NCBI RefSeq assembly: GCF_018904615.1
Contig: NZ_JADCNH010000016.1
Span: 1-64,000 of the forward strand
Direction: 5' to 3'
From: Verticiella alkaliphila
GTDB lineage: Bacteria; Pseudomonadota; Gammaproteobacteria; Burkholderiales; Burkholderiaceae_B
DNA: 64,000 nt
Shown: positions 46,678-57,600 of the stretch, in pieces
Layout of the letters: every line of letters starts with the position of its first letter
Position numbering within the stretch: position 1 is the first letter of the stretch
Notes under the pieces: generated by a model
Told to the model about the DNA's origin: nothing
Seen by the model: the letters and a program-made list of their open reading frames with translations, nothing else
Database searches by the model: none
Translations under genes and position numbers: made by a program

Positions 46678-48225
46678 ATGAAGTACAAGGATTTGCGCGA
46701 CTTCATCGCGCGGCTGGAATCGCGAGGCGAGCTCAAACGCATCACAGCCCCCGTCAGCACGCACCTGGAAATGACCGCCATCAGCGACCGTGTTCTACGC
46801 GCCGGCGGCCCTGCCCTGCTCTTCGAGAACGCGCGAACGCGCGAGGGTGCGCCACACGGCATGCCGGTGCTGGCCAACCTCTTTGGCACCCCGGATCGCG
46901 TGGCCTTCGGCATGGGCGCAGACAGCGTGGGCGCGCTGCGGGAGGTGGGCGAACTGCTCGCCTCGCTGCGCGAGCCCGAGCCGCCGCGCGGCCTGCGCGA
47001 TGCGGTCGCCAAGGTGGGCATGCTCAAAGCGGCGCTCTGGGACATGGCGCCGCGCACCGTGCGCAACGCGCCCTGCCAGCAAGTCGTGATCGAAGGCAAG
47101 GACGTGGATCTGGCCTCACTGCCCATTCAGCACTGCTGGCCTGACGACGTCGCCCCGTTGCTGACGTGGGGGCTGGTCATCACGCGCGGGCCGCACCGCA
47201 AGCGCCAGAACCTGGGCATCTATCGCCAGCAACCGATCGGGCGCAACAAGCTCATCATGCGGTGGCTGTCGCACCGCGGCGGCGCCCTGGATTTTCGCGA
47301 CCATGCGTTGGCCAACCCCGGTCAGCCCTTCCCGATCGCCGTTGCCCTGGGAGCGGACCCGGCCACGACGCTGGGCGCCGTGACCCCAGTGCCGGATGCC
47401 TTGTCCGAGTATCAGTTCGCGGGGCTCTTGCGTGGGGCACGCACCGAGGTGGTCAAGGCCCTGGGCAGTGACCTGACAGTGCCGGCCACGGCCGAGATCA
47501 TCCTCGAAGGCCACCTGCTGCCGTCGAACCATCCGGACGCCCTGCCGCCCACGCGGCCTGAGGGCGCGCCGCCTCCGCCCGATACGGGTTACGAAGTGGC
47601 GCTCGAAGGCCCCTACGGCGATCACACGGGCTACTACAACGAACAGGAGTGGTTCCCGGTCTTCACCGTCGAGCGCATCACCATGCGTTCGGACCCGATC
47701 TACCACTCCACCTACACCGGCAAACCGCCCGACGAACCGGCCGTGCTGGGCGTGGCGCTCAACGAAGTCTTCGTGCCGCTGCTGCGCCGGCAGTTCCCGG
47801 AGATCGTGGATTTCTACCTGCCGCCTGAAGGCTGCAGCTATCGCATGGCGATCGTGTCGATCCGCAAGCAGTATCCCGGCCATGCCAAGCGCATTCTCTT
47901 CGGGATCTGGAGCGTGCTGCGCCAGTTCATGTACACCAAGTTCATTGTCGTGGTGGACGAGGATGTGAACGTGCGGGACTGGAAGGAAGTGGTTTGGGCG
48001 ATGACGACGCGCATGGATCCCGTGCGCGACACCGTGCTCGTGGAGAACACCCCGATCGACTATCTGGATTTCGCCTCGCCTGTGTCGGGCTTGGGCGGCA
48101 AGATGGGCATGGACGCCACCAACAAGTGGCCGGGCGAGACGCAGCGGGAGTGGGGACGGCCCATCGTCATGGACGACACCGTGAACGCCCGCGTGGACGC
48201 GATGTGGGGTGCGCTGGGGCTGTGA
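46678..48225 (+). CDS. ubiD: 4-hydroxy-3-polyprenylbenzoate decarboxylase UbiD
   Basis: Prenylated-FMN enzyme that removes the carboxyl group in ubiquinone biosynthesis, 515 residues. It starts [14 protein letters not shown], as UbiD proteins do, and contains the cofactor region [20 protein letters not shown] (core [16 protein letters not shown]), the Glu-rich [21 protein letters not shown] segment (core [12 protein letters not shown]), and a C-terminal [11 protein letters not shown]. The partner prenyltransferase ubiX is not in the window. The ubiquinone product supports the complex I encoded nearby. The gene converges on the yqj-like trio. Confidence 0.96.
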   Translation: MKYKDLRDFIARLESRGELKRITAPVSTHLEMTAISDRVLRAGGPALLFENARTREGAPHGMPVLANLFGTPDRVAFGMGADSVGALREVGELLASLREPEPPRGLRDAVAKVGMLKAALWDMAPRTVRNAPCQQVVIEGKDVDLASLPIQHCWPDDVAPLLTWGLVITRGPHRKRQNLGIYRQQPIGRNKLIMRWLSHRGGALDFRDHALANPGQPFPIAVALGADPATTLGAVTPVPDALSEYQFAGLLRGARTEVVKALGSDLTVPATAEIILEGHLLPSNHPDALPPTRPEGAPPPPDTGYEVALEGPYGDHTGYYNEQEWFPVFTVERITMRSDPIYHSTYTGKPPDEPAVLGVALNEVFVPLLRRQFPEIVDFYLPPEGCSYRMAIVSIRKQYPGHAKRILFGIWSVLRQFMYTKFIVVVDEDVNVRDWKEVVWAMTTRMDPVRDTVLVENTPIDYLDFASPVSGLGGKMGMDATNKWPGETQREWGRPIVMDDTVNARVDAMWGALGL

Positions 48226-48246
48226 GACGTTGCAGGGCACCCACGT

Positions 48247-48297
48247 GACGTCGGCGCCCACGGGCGCCGACGTCATACCGGGGCCCGCAGGCCCCGG
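48247..48297. terminator. Double hairpin between ubiD and the yqj-like trio
   Basis: Two perfect GC-rich hairpins stand side by side. The first is a 13-bp stem (GACGTCGGCGCCC, 48247-48259 with 48262-48274); the second is 8 bp (CCGGGGCC, 48278-48285 with 48290-48297, loop CGCA). No U tract follows on either strand; a shared transcript end for two converging units is inferred. Confidence 0.55.
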
Positions 48298-48321
48298 CGA
48301 CACCCTATCCGTCAACAGGGG

Positions 48322-48696
48322 TCAGCGCGGTGCGCGCCGCACGGGACGCGAGCCTTTCAAACCGCGCTGCACCGCCAGCGCCACGCCCGCCAGCTTGAAG
48401 AGCCGGCCAAAACGCGTACGCCGAAACACCACGGAGCCCACGCTCGACCAGAGCAGTGGATAGCGGTTGTAGAAAGTCGAGACTTGGGACCCGATCTGGG
48501 AAAAGAGCCCAGGCGAGCCAGACGATTGTCCACCGCCGCCACCGAGCTTGAAGGGCAGCACGCGCTGGAGCAGCGTGCGCGGCTGCACCGCCTCGCGCAC
48601 GACGGCGATGCTGCGGGCGAGCTCGATGCGCTCGACCTCGGCATGCGCCTGCAGGAGCGCCTTGCGGATCGCACGATCCGATGCGGATTGACTCAT
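48322..48696 (-). CDS. Small uncharacterised protein, YqjK-like position
   Basis: A 124-residue protein that I cannot place in a family with confidence. The N-terminal ~40 residues look helical and charged (DRAIRKALLQAHAEVERIELAR), the middle has a glycine-rich turn (KLGGGGGQ), and a weak hydrophobic stretch lies about 75-90 before a basic tail. It overlaps the YqjE-like gene by 4 bp and is the third gene of a DUF883-YqjE-this order, the same order as yqjD-yqjE-yqjK in enterobacteria. Function unknown. Confidence 0.65.
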   Translation of the reverse strand: MSQSASDRAIRKALLQAHAEVERIELARSIAVVREAVQPRTLLQRVLPFKLGGGGGQSSGSPGLFSQIGSQVSTFYNRYPLLWSSVGSVVFRRTRFGRLFKLAGVALAVQRGLKGSRPVRRAPR

Positions 48697-49178
48697 GACT
48701 GGCCTCCTGGCGTGACGGGGGGCACGGGCTCGGTCGGCCCGGCATCGGCGCGCTGCACCACGGCCTGACGTTCGGCACGCGTGGAGTCCGGATCAGCCAA
48801 CGGTGAGGTCAGCACGTCGTAGTCGCGCTCCAGTTCGGCCAGCGTCAGACTGAACGGATGTTGCGCCTGACGCACGCTGCGCATCACGATGAGGAGACAA
48901 GCCACCCCACCCAGCAGCCAGGCCAGGCCCAGCAGCCCGACAGCGAGCAAGCGGTGCTCGGTATCCCAGAAGATGACGGCAATGAAGGCCGTGAACACCG
49001 CGGCAGCCATGGCAAGGCACAGCAGTCCGACGGCGGCGAGGATGCCGGCGCGCATCGCATTGGCCTTCTGCTCGGCGAACTCGATGCCGAAGAGCTCAAG
49101 GCGAGTGCGCCCGACTGCCAGCACACTAGCTGACAGCGAGCGCAGCGCGGCGCTGATGGTGGGCGGTTGCGCAGCCAT
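48693..49178 (-). CDS. YqjE/phage-holin-like membrane protein
   Basis: A 161-residue inner-membrane protein with two adjacent helices (about 45-70 and 79-98), of the holin 3_6/YqjE type. A long N-terminal amphipathic helix (LGRTRLELFGIEFAEQKAN region, here VGRTRLELFGIEFAEQ) and a charged C-terminal tail flank them. It overlaps the following gene by 4 bp and the DUF883 gene by one base. Such proteins are linked to stress-related membrane changes, but no role is shown for this one. Confidence 0.85.
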   Translation of the reverse strand: MAAQPPTISAALRSLSASVLAVGRTRLELFGIEFAEQKANAMRAGILAAVGLLCLAMAAAVFTAFIAVIFWDTEHRLLAVGLLGLAWLLGGVACLLIVMRSVRQAQHPFSLTLAELERDYDVLTSPLADPDSTRAERQAVVQRADAGPTEPVPPVTPGGQS

Positions 49179-49486
49179 CAGCGACGATTGATCAGCAGGC
49201 CGATGACGAAGCCGGCAGCCACGGCCACGCCAAGCGAACGCCAGGGATTGTCATGCACATAGTCGTCCGTGGCGCGGGCCACCTTGCGGCCGCGTTCGAC
49301 GACCGTGTCCTGCACGTCCATCAGCGTCTCGCGCGCACGCTTCAACGAGGACAGCGCAGAGTCGCGCAGTTCGGCAGCCTTGTCGCCCGTGGAGGAGGCC
49401 GCTTCGCGCAGCAGTTCCTCAACATTGTGCAAACCGCTCTTGACGTCGGTAATCAGATCTTGGCTGGAGCTACCACGAGTGGACAT
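49178..49486 (-). CDS. DUF883 protein, ElaB/YqjD-like
   Basis: A 102-residue tail-anchored protein. Residues 8-75 are a long charged helix (VKSGLHNVEELLREAASSTGDKAAELRD, cited as the helix around NVEELLREAA), and a single C-terminal helix follows WRSLGVAVAAGFVIGLLINRR (core SLGVAVAAGFVIGLLI). In E. coli, YqjD-type proteins bind ribosomes in stationary phase and sit in the inner membrane. It is the first gene of the trio and is divergent from dacB. Confidence 0.9.
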   Translation of the reverse strand: MSTRGSSSQDLITDVKSGLHNVEELLREAASSTGDKAAELRDSALSSLKRARETLMDVQDTVVERGRKVARATDDYVHDNPWRSLGVAVAAGFVIGLLINRR

Positions 49487-49752
49487 GATGATTCCTCAAA
49501 GGGCGTATGACGGGAAATCATGATAGCAGCGCGCCTTGCCCAAGCCGCGCGCCGTACCGCTCCCAACAGCCCGGTATGAGCCTGCCGGAGCGAGTCCGCT
49601 GAAGCAAACGGCATGCCTGGACGGAGACCTCACAGGAACCGGCCCCTGGCCGCTACGATGTGACACGACTTTTTCGCACCCCCATGGACGCGGTACAGTG
49701 GCGGGTCGGCGAATTCGCGCATCTGATCGACCCTCCCCGCATCGGAGTTCCC

Positions 49753-51330
49753 GTGGCAGCCTCATTCCCCCTGGCCCGCACGCTGCGCCGTCTCGGCGCA
49801 ACCGGCTTCATTCTCGTGCTCGCCGGGTGTGGCACGCCACGCGAAGCGATGACGCCCACGCTGGACACGGGCGCACCCGCCGCGCAAGGCACCGTCGAGC
49901 CGCAGAGCCGGCTCACGGTGACGCCGCAGATGCGCGCGCCCATCGATTACGTGGCCACGCCAGCGGCCGACCGCATGGACATGCTGCCGGCCGAGCTGCG
50001 CGAAGCCTTCCAGCGCAGCGGCCTGTCCGAGAACGCCGTGTCGGTCGTAGTGGCCGAAGTTGGCCAGCCGCCCATGATCGCCATCAACCCCGGACAGCCG
50101 CGCAATCCGGCATCGGTGATGAAGCTCGTGACGACCTATGCCGCCCTCGAAGGGCTGGGCCCGAGCTACACCTGGCGCACGGAGCTCCTGGCACCGGCCG
50201 GCGCGCGTGTCGGACCGGACGGCACTTTGTCCGGCCCGCTCTACCTACGCGCGGGCGGCGACCCCGACATGCGCCTGGAAGATCTCTGGCAGCTGATGCG
50301 TGAGCTGCGCCTGCGTGGCGTGAGACAGATGCCAGGCATCGTCGTCGACCGCAGCCGTTTCGGCGACGTCACGATCGATCCGGGTGCCTTCGACAATTCG
50401 CCTGACCGCGTCTACAACGCGAGCCCGGATGCCCTGATGGTGGGTTTCGGTGCGCTGCGTCTGCTGTATCTGCCAGACACGGCAACCGGGCAATGGAACG
50501 TCGTGCTCGACCCGCCTATCCCCGGTATTCGGGTCGACAATCAGGTGCGCGCCACCCGCGCCGCCTGCCCCGGCGCGCCGGCCGTGCGCACCGATCAATC
50601 CAGCGACGCACAAGGCATCACGCTGCGCGTGACGGGCAGCGTGGCGCTGTCCTGTGGGGAATTTTCGGCCTACCGGCTCGCGCTCACCCAGCCCCAGCAC
50701 ACCACCGCCGTCCTCGCCCAGATGTGGCGCGAACTCGGCGGCACGCTCACGGGCCCGGTGGTGAGCGGCCAGACGCCCGCTGGCGCCACCGTGCTGGCCG
50801 CGCGCGAATCGCGCCCGTTGTCCGAGCAGATCCGCACGGTGAACAAACAAAGCAACAACGTGATGGCGCGCATGATGCTGCTCACGTTGGGCGCCGAGCT
50901 GGGCGACGGGCCCGCGACCACCTTCACCGGCCAGCGCGCGCTGGCCAACGTGCTGGCGAGCCAGGGCCTGCGTTTTCCCGAACTGGTGGTGGACAACGGC
51001 TCCGGCCTCTCGCGCGACGGACGCATCTCGGCTGCCAGCCTGGCGGCCATGCTCGAATCCGCCTGGGAATCGCCGCGCATGCCGGAGTTCCTGTCGTCCA
51101 TGGCCGTGGCAGGCGAAGACGGCACCGTGCGCCGCCGCTGGCGCGACGGGAACACCGCCGGCCGCGCCCACCTGAAGACCGGCACGCTGCGTGATGTGAG
51201 TGCATTGGCGGGCTACGTGCTGGGTGCGAGCGGACGCCGGTATCTCGTCGCGATCATGGCGAACGATCCGAAGGCCTCCGGCATCCGCGCCTTCAACGAC
51301 CGGCTCATCGCGTGGCTGGCCGGGCGTTGA
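49753..51330 (+). CDS. dacB: D-alanyl-D-alanine carboxypeptidase/endopeptidase DacB (PBP4 type), lipoprotein
   Basis: Penicillin-binding protein of 525 residues that trims or opens peptidoglycan cross-links in the periplasm. The three active-site motifs are ASVMK (S121-K124), SNN in VNKQSNNVMAR, and KTG in HLKTGTLRD. The start is a GTG at 49753 with GGAG five bases upstream, which gives a lipoprotein signal with lipobox LAGC (cysteine 26); the frame is open back to 49660, but those residues precede any signal sequence. It is divergent from the DUF883 gene and followed at 37 bp by a CtaG-like gene. Confidence 0.92.
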   Translation: MAASFPLARTLRRLGATGFILVLAGCGTPREAMTPTLDTGAPAAQGTVEPQSRLTVTPQMRAPIDYVATPAADRMDMLPAELREAFQRSGLSENAVSVVVAEVGQPPMIAINPGQPRNPASVMKLVTTYAALEGLGPSYTWRTELLAPAGARVGPDGTLSGPLYLRAGGDPDMRLEDLWQLMRELRLRGVRQMPGIVVDRSRFGDVTIDPGAFDNSPDRVYNASPDALMVGFGALRLLYLPDTATGQWNVVLDPPIPGIRVDNQVRATRAACPGAPAVRTDQSSDAQGITLRVTGSVALSCGEFSAYRLALTQPQHTTAVLAQMWRELGGTLTGPVVSGQTPAGATVLAARESRPLSEQIRTVNKQSNNVMARMMLLTLGAELGDGPATTFTGQRALANVLASQGLRFPELVVDNGSGLSRDGRISAASLAAMLESAWESPRMPEFLSSMAVAGEDGTVRRRWRDGNTAGRAHLKTGTLRDVSALAGYVLGASGRRYLVAIMANDPKASGIRAFNDRLIAWLAGR

Positions 51331-51367
51331 GCGTGGCAGGCCACGCTGACACGCAGGGTGCCGCGCC

Positions 51368-52237
51368 ATGACCGACTGGCTGCTGTGGCTCGTCCCGTGG
51401 GAGTTCTCGCCCACCCTGCTCGCGGCTTTCGCCGTGAGCATCGCGCTCTTCGTGCGCGGCGCCCGCCATCAGCGCGTCGGCACGGCGCGCCACGCGCTCT
51501 TCTGGACAGGCATGGTCATCCTGTACCTGTCCATGCACACGCGCCTGGATTACTACGCCGAGCGCATGTTCTTCATCCATCGCGCTCAGCACGTCGTGCT
51601 GCACCACTTGGCACCTTTGCTCATCATGGCCGCCTATCCCGGTTCCGTGATGCGTGCGGGCATGCCTCTGGCCTGGCGCAGCGCGCTGCACCGATTCCGG
51701 CGCACCGGGCCGGGCCAGGCAGTCACCTGGCTCCTCACCAACCCATTCCTGGTCGGGCTCGCCTTCGTTTTGCTCGTGCTCGTCTGGCTGGTGCCCGGCA
51801 TCCAGTTCTACGCGATGCTGGACTGGCAGCTCTACCGGCTCATGAACTGGTCCGTGGTGATCAGCGGCATCCTCTATTGGAATCTGCTGCTGGACCGCCG
51901 CCCCAGCCCGCCCGCCGCCCTGTCGCCCGGCATGCGCGTGCTCTCGCCCATCATCACCATGACCCCGCAGATCATCGCGGGTGCCGTGCTCACCTTCAGC
52001 GAGCGCGATTTCTACCCCGTCTATGACGTCTGCGGCCGCGCCCTGAACTTCACGGCGCAGTTCGACCAGAACCTGGGCGGGCTCATCCTGTGGATCCCGG
52101 CTGGCGTCATCGAGGCCATCGGCGGCGTCGTTGCCCTGCGCACGCTGATGCGGCTCTCGGAGCGTGGACGCCTGGGCAAAGGCAAGACGGCCGCGCCGCC
52201 GCAAGGCCGAGCGACGCAGGTGCAGACGCCAGGGTAG
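51368..52237 (+). CDS. CtaG-type cytochrome oxidase assembly membrane protein
   Basis: A 289-residue membrane protein with about seven helices, of the caa3_CtaG family (not the soluble copper chaperone Cox11 also named CtaG). It has a histidine cluster at the second or third helix (H71, H75, H79, H80 in HRAQHVVLHH), which could bind copper or haem, then helices ending at about 260 and a polar tail. No oxidase genes lie next to it, so the target is not clear. It follows dacB by 37 bp and converges on tldD with only 12 bp between stops. Confidence 0.82.
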   Translation: MTDWLLWLVPWEFSPTLLAAFAVSIALFVRGARHQRVGTARHALFWTGMVILYLSMHTRLDYYAERMFFIHRAQHVVLHHLAPLLIMAAYPGSVMRAGMPLAWRSALHRFRRTGPGQAVTWLLTNPFLVGLAFVLLVLVWLVPGIQFYAMLDWQLYRLMNWSVVISGILYWNLLLDRRPSPPAALSPGMRVLSPIITMTPQIIAGAVLTFSERDFYPVYDVCGRALNFTAQFDQNLGGLILWIPAGVIEAIGGVVALRTLMRLSERGRLGKGKTAAPPQGRATQVQTPG

Positions 52238-52249
52238 GCGGGACGACCG

Positions 52250-53710
52250 TCAGGCCGTACCACCCACCGTCAACCCATCGATCCGCAAGGTCGGCTGCCC
52301 CACGCCGACAGGGACGCTCTGGCCATCCTTGCCGCACGTACCCACCCCGGAATCCAGCCGCATGTCGTTGCCAACCATGCGCACGCGCGTCATCGCGTCC
52401 GGTCCGTTGCCGATCAGGGTGGCGCCCTTGACCGGATACGTGACGCGGCCGTTCTCGATCATGTAGGCCTCGGAAGCCGAGAACACGAACTTGCCGTTGG
52501 TGATGTCGACCTGGCCGCCGCCGAAGTTCACGGCGTAGAGGCCACGCTTGACCGACGCGATGATCTCCTGCGGATCCTTGTCGCCGTTGGGCATGTAGGT
52601 GTTCGTCATGCGCGGCATCGGCAGGTGGGCGAAGGATTCGCGCCGGCCGTTGCCGGTGACCGCGGTCTTCATGAGCCGGGCGTTCAGGCTGTCCTGCATG
52701 TAGCCGCGCAGGATGCCGTCCTCGATGAGCACGTTGCACTGAGAAGGATTGCCTTCGTCATCCACGTTGAGCGAACCGCGTCGCCCGGACAGCGTACCGT
52801 CGTCGATCACCGTGACGCCCTTGGCCGCCACGCGCTCGCCGATGCGCCCGGAAAAGACGCTGGAGCCCTTGCGGTTGAAGTCGCCTTCGAGGCCGTGACC
52901 CACGGCCTCGTGCAAGAGGATGCCCGGCCAGCCGGAGCCCAGCACCACGGGCATCTCGCCCGCCGGTGCGGGCCGGGACTCCAGATTGGTGGTGGCTTCG
53001 TGCACGGCCCGGGCCACGTATTCGTCCAGCAACGCGTCGGAGAAGTATTCGAGCCCCGAGCGGCCGCCGCCGCCAGCGTGGCCGGCCTCACGCCGCCCAC
53101 CCTGCTCCACGAGCACAGTAAGGCTCAGCCGCACCAGCGGGCGCACGTCTGCGGCCAGGCGCCCATCGCTGCCCACGACCATGACGACGTCGTACTCCGC
53201 CCCCAGGCCCGCCATCACCTGGATGATGCGCGGATCGGCGGCGCGGGCCCGACGCTCCAGACGTTCGAGCAGTGCCACCTTCTCGGGCGCGTCCATCGAG
53301 GCGACTGGATCGAGATCGCCGTACAGCGTGCGGGCGCCACGCTGCGAGAACGCCCCGGCCACCTTGGTGCGGCCCGCGCCCTGACGGGCGATGCTGCGCA
53401 CGGCACGCGCAGAGGACAGCAACGCTTCGCGCGAGAGCGAATCGGAGTAGGCGAATGCCGTCTTCTCGCCGGACAGGGCGCGCACCCCTACCCCTTGCTC
53501 GATGGAGAAATTGCCCGTCTTGACGATGCCCTCCTCCAGGCTCCAGCCTTCGCTGCGCGTGTACTGAAAGTACAGGTCGGCGTAGTCGACACGATGGGTG
53601 AAGATCTCGGCCAGCGCACGCGACAGATCGTCCTGCGTCAGGCCCCACGGGGCAAGCAACAGGGATTCGGCGGTGGCCAGGGCCTGGATGTTGGGTTCGA
53701 CGAGTTTCAT
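52250..53710 (-). CDS. tldD: Metalloprotease TldD
   Basis: Zinc protease subunit of TldD/TldE (PmbA), which processes peptides such as microcins and modified antitoxins; 486 residues. The metal site is the HExxxH motif in [14 protein letters not shown]. The N-terminal part includes [20 protein letters not shown] and the C-terminal part [21 protein letters not shown] (core [16 protein letters not shown]). The ATG at 53710 gives the standard MKLVEPN start; the frame is open upstream into the nitrilase gene. It lies 28 bp after the nitrilase stop. The partner pmbA is not in the window. Confidence 0.95.
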   Translation of the reverse strand: MKLVEPNIQALATAESLLLAPWGLTQDDLSRALAEIFTHRVDYADLYFQYTRSEGWSLEEGIVKTGNFSIEQGVGVRALSGEKTAFAYSDSLSREALLSSARAVRSIARQGAGRTKVAGAFSQRGARTLYGDLDPVASMDAPEKVALLERLERRARAADPRIIQVMAGLGAEYDVVMVVGSDGRLAADVRPLVRLSLTVLVEQGGRREAGHAGGGGRSGLEYFSDALLDEYVARAVHEATTNLESRPAPAGEMPVVLGSGWPGILLHEAVGHGLEGDFNRKGSSVFSGRIGERVAAKGVTVIDDGTLSGRRGSLNVDDEGNPSQCNVLIEDGILRGYMQDSLNARLMKTAVTGNGRRESFAHLPMPRMTNTYMPNGDKDPQEIIASVKRGLYAVNFGGGQVDITNGKFVFSASEAYMIENGRVTYPVKGATLIGNGPDAMTRVRMVGNDMRLDSGVGTCGKDGQSVPVGVGQPTLRIDGLTVGGTA

Positions 53711-53738
53711 AGATTCGGCAGAAAGGTTTGGACGCGCG

Positions 53739-54566
53739 TCAGGCCAGGACGCGATGCGACAGGGCAGGCAGGGCAGCGCGCACCTGGGCCAGACGGGCGG
53801 GGTCAACGAGGCCGGCAGCTACGCCCGGCCCCGTCTCACAGCAATCGAGCACCTCGCCCCACGGATCGATCAGCAGGGAATGGCCCCACGTGCGGCGCCC
53901 GCTCGGGTGAGTGCCGCCCTGGGCGGCCGCGAGCACATAGCACTGGTTCTCCACGGCACGCGCGCGCAGAAGCATCTCCCAATGCGCCTTGCCTGTGGCG
54001 TAGGTGAAGGCGGAGGGCACGAGGATCAAGTCCACCTCGCCCAGCGCCCGATACAGTTCGGGAAAGCGCAGGTCATAGCAGATCGACAAGCCGACACGCG
54101 CGCCTGGCCCATCGAAGGCCACTGGCGTGCGACCCGGGACGATGGTGCGGGCTTCGTCGAACGCATCCCCACCCTGAAAAAAGCGAAACAAGTGGATCTT
54201 GTCGTAGCGGGCCACGCGCTGGCCCTCTGGCCCATACACGAGCGTGGTGTTGTAGACGCGATCCGGCTCGCTGCAGGCGAGCGGCAACGTACCACCGGCG
54301 AGCCAGATGCCGTGGCGAGCGGCCGACTCGGCAAGGAACGCCTGGATAGGGCCCTCGCCCTCTGTCTCGCGCACCCGGACCTTGTCGGTCTCCGACAGCC
54401 CCATCAGACAGAAGTACTCGGGCAGCAGGACCAGCCGCGCGCCCCCGGCGACCGCCCGCGCAATGCCCTCACCCGCCGCGGCGAGATTCTCGGCGACGTC
54501 GGGTGTGGACACCATTTGCACCGCGGCGACCGGCAAGGGCGCGGCGGGGGAGGACGATCCAGGCAT
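53739..54566 (-). CDS. Carbon-nitrogen hydrolase (Nit1-type amidase)
   Basis: A 275-residue nitrilase-superfamily amidohydrolase. The catalytic triad is E50 (LLPEYF), K123 (YDKIHLF) and C163 (ICYDLRFPE). The Nit1/Nit2-like features point to deaminated glutathione amidase or omega-amidase rather than true nitrilase. It forms a pair with tldD and follows yhdP by 44 bp on the same strand; the arrangement yhdP-nitrilase-tldD is common in this group. Confidence 0.9.
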   Translation of the reverse strand: MPGSSSPAAPLPVAAVQMVSTPDVAENLAAAGEGIARAVAGGARLVLLPEYFCLMGLSETDKVRVRETEGEGPIQAFLAESAARHGIWLAGGTLPLACSEPDRVYNTTLVYGPEGQRVARYDKIHLFRFFQGGDAFDEARTIVPGRTPVAFDGPGARVGLSICYDLRFPELYRALGEVDLILVPSAFTYATGKAHWEMLLRARAVENQCYVLAAAQGGTHPSGRRTWGHSLLIDPWGEVLDCCETGPGVAAGLVDPARLAQVRAALPALSHRVLA

Positions 54567-54610
54567 GGTCTCAGGGGAGAAGAGGATAGTGTGAGTGTAA
54601 ACCCGCCGTA

Positions 54611-57600
54611 TCAGCGATCAATCCGGGTGACTTGCGGTCCGCTCCAGGGGCCGGTCACCGCATACTGCATGGTCAACGCCTCGGAAATCGGTTTCTGCAG
54701 GAGCCACTGTGCCAGGAACGCCCCCGCGCCCAACACGGGATTGACGGCCAGCCCCGCCAGCAGTGCGGCGCCGCTCGCATCCACGTGGGGCACAATCACG
54801 GCGCGCAGGTCGGCGCGCTCGCGCACCAGGTCGGCCGTGCCGGACAACACCGCCGTGGCGCTGGCCCCATGCAGCTGGAAGCTGTCGATGCGGGCCACGC
54901 CCCCGCCCACCGACACCTCCGAGCGCAAGGTGTCCCACGCGAATCCGGCGGCAAAGAGGTTGCCCTCGCTGAAGGTCGCGGCGCGCGCGAGCGTCTGCAG
55001 CGACAACAGGCCCAGCAGACGACCGGCGGTATTGTCAGTCTGAAGAAAGCGCCCCTCGTCCAGGGCGACGCCGGCGTGGGCATCCAGCTGGGCCACATCG
55101 TAGGAGAACGGCGCCCCGGCCCAGCCCACCGAGCCCTTGACGTGACCCTTGCCGCCCGCCACGACATCGTTGAAGCCCAGCCGGCCGAGCAGGCCACCGG
55201 CATCGTGCACCTCCACGCTCACGTCCAGCGTGGTGCGCCGGCGCGTGCCGCCATTGACGGGCTCCCAACTGCCGTGCGCGGACAAGGCGGCGTCGCGGTT
55301 GACGATGGACAGTTCACGCACGTGCCATCGGTGCCCGTCCGTACCGACGTTGTCCGCCGCCACGCGCACCTGACCCAGATCGCGGCCATGAAAGGCGAAT
55401 CGATCGATCTGCAGGTCCAGGTCGGGCAGCGTGGCCGTGGTGTCGGCCTCGGATGTCGTCGTGCCCTGCCTGGCCTTGTCCGCGCCCGGCGCCGGCTCCA
55501 GCGACAGCCGCGCGAAGCGGCCTTGCCAAGACCCTGGCGTGCCCGGCACCACCGTGAGTGAGCCGTCAGCCTGGCGCGCCCGCAGCCGGGCCTGCCACCC
55601 GCCCCGCGGCGGTACGCGTCACCTGCACGCGGGCCGCATCCAGGCGCTGTCCCACGGCGTCGATCCGCCCGGCTTCGATGGTGGCGGTGACCGGCAGGCG
55701 CGCGGCCCAATCTGCCGCAGCGGCGCCGGCGGCGTCTTCGCCCTGGGCAGCGAGCGCGGCGGCCGCCTCGGCCCACTGCCCGAGATCGAGCACGTCGGTC
55801 TTCACATCCAATCCCACCCCGGCCTCTGGCAGACGGGCGGCACGGCCGACACCGACGCCAACCCGGCGCGGCGCCGCCCCGGCGTCAGTCCCGCCGAATT
55901 CGGCGATGGCATCGAGCACCTGGCCCACGGAAACCGCCACCTCGCGCGTCCCTTCGCTGGCGCCCTGACGAACCCGGATCGTCGTCGGCCATGCCACGCC
56001 CGCCGGCTTGGCGAGCGGCGCGGGCAGCGACAGGGCCAGACCACGCAGATCCGAGTTCACCGTCATGGCCAAGCCCTTCGGGCCGCCCGTCACCTCGCCG
56101 CGATAGGTCAGGCTGCCTTGCATCTGTTCGAGCACCCCGGCGGGCCAGGCACGCCGGATGGCGCTCGCCTGCAGCACACCATCGAGCGTGATCGCCCCAC
56201 CGCCGGCCAGCTCGACCTCGCCCTGGGCGCGCAGCGGCCCATCCAGCCACCGGGTGCGCACGTCGCGCGCCCCGATGCGCTTCTGGGTGAACGTCACGGC
56301 GCCATGGGTGTTCGCGAAGGGCGGCGCGAGCGGATGCAGGCGCACCGTATTGCCCGCCAACTGCACCTCTCCCTCGACCTCGGTGTCGCTCACCTGCGCC
56401 AACGGCACCCGCACCGTCAGCGGTACGGTCAAGCTCCCGTCGGCCCGGGTCTCGCGCAGGAATCCGCCGGTGAACCCCTCGAGCGGCGTGGCCCGCACAT
56501 ACGCGAGGAAGGCGGAGGCCGGACCGTGCGCCTCGCCCCCGACTGTCAACACGGCGCCCGCGTGCAGATCGGGAATCTCGACGTGCGTGGGTCCGATGGC
56601 CACGGCGGCCGGCAGGCCAGCCTGCACCCGGGCATCTCGCACGTGCGCGGTCAGGCTCGCCCGGGCGACTTCCAGGTGCCCATTGACAGCCTCGAAGCGC
56701 GGCCACGTGCCGGCACGCTGCGGCAACACGTCCAGGGTGAGGTCAGTCACCTCGCCCGCCACCCGAAACTCGCCCGCGTCGGGATGTTTGTCGAACGGGA
56801 AATCCGCGAGATCGCCACGCAGCGTCACCTGGGTCTGGGAGATCCGACCGTCGGCGATGCCGTCGCGCAGCCAGCGCCGCACGGCCGGCCCGATCTGGCG
56901 CGGCATGAAGCGGGAGACAGCACGTGCATCGGCCTCCTCCACGCGCCCGGTGAGATCGATGAGCCCGGCCACGCCGCGCCCGCCTTTCTGCCATTGGCCA
57001 TCGACGGCGAAGTGCGCCGACTGCCCCGGCTCGCCCGCGCTGCCGCGCAGACCCGTGAAGTGCCACACCGGCGTGGCATCCGCGTACGTCACGCGCAGTT
57101 CCCCGGCCAGATCCCGCAGGGGAATGTCGGCCTCCTCGAACCAGCGCGGCAGGCTGAGCGTGCCAGCGAGCGGCTCCCAGGTCAGCGTGGCGTCCTCTCG
57201 CCGGGCATCGCCTTGCAGGTGCGCAGTGCCGACAGGCACCTGCACGGCCACTTGCGGTGCGGCCATCCCGAAGTCGGACACCGCCAGGTCCGCCGACCAC
57301 CCGCCGACCCGGCCAGCCTCCACGCGCGCCCAGCCCCGGGCCGACACGCGGCCGCTGAATTGGGTTTGCGTCACGCCCAGGAGCGCCTGCAGTGTCGTGG
57401 CATCCACGTCCTGCCATTGCGCGAAGAGATCGCCTTGCCAGGCTGTCGCATCGAGCAAGGCGTCGCGGTGCAGCTCGCCCCGCACCGTCAACGATTGCCC
57501 CAAATCCGCCGGCGGCGTGGCCTGCACCGAAAAGCGCGTATCGCCCAACAGATCGTGCTGCAGGGCCGCGGCGCCGTCGGTGAGCGTCATGTCAGGCCAT

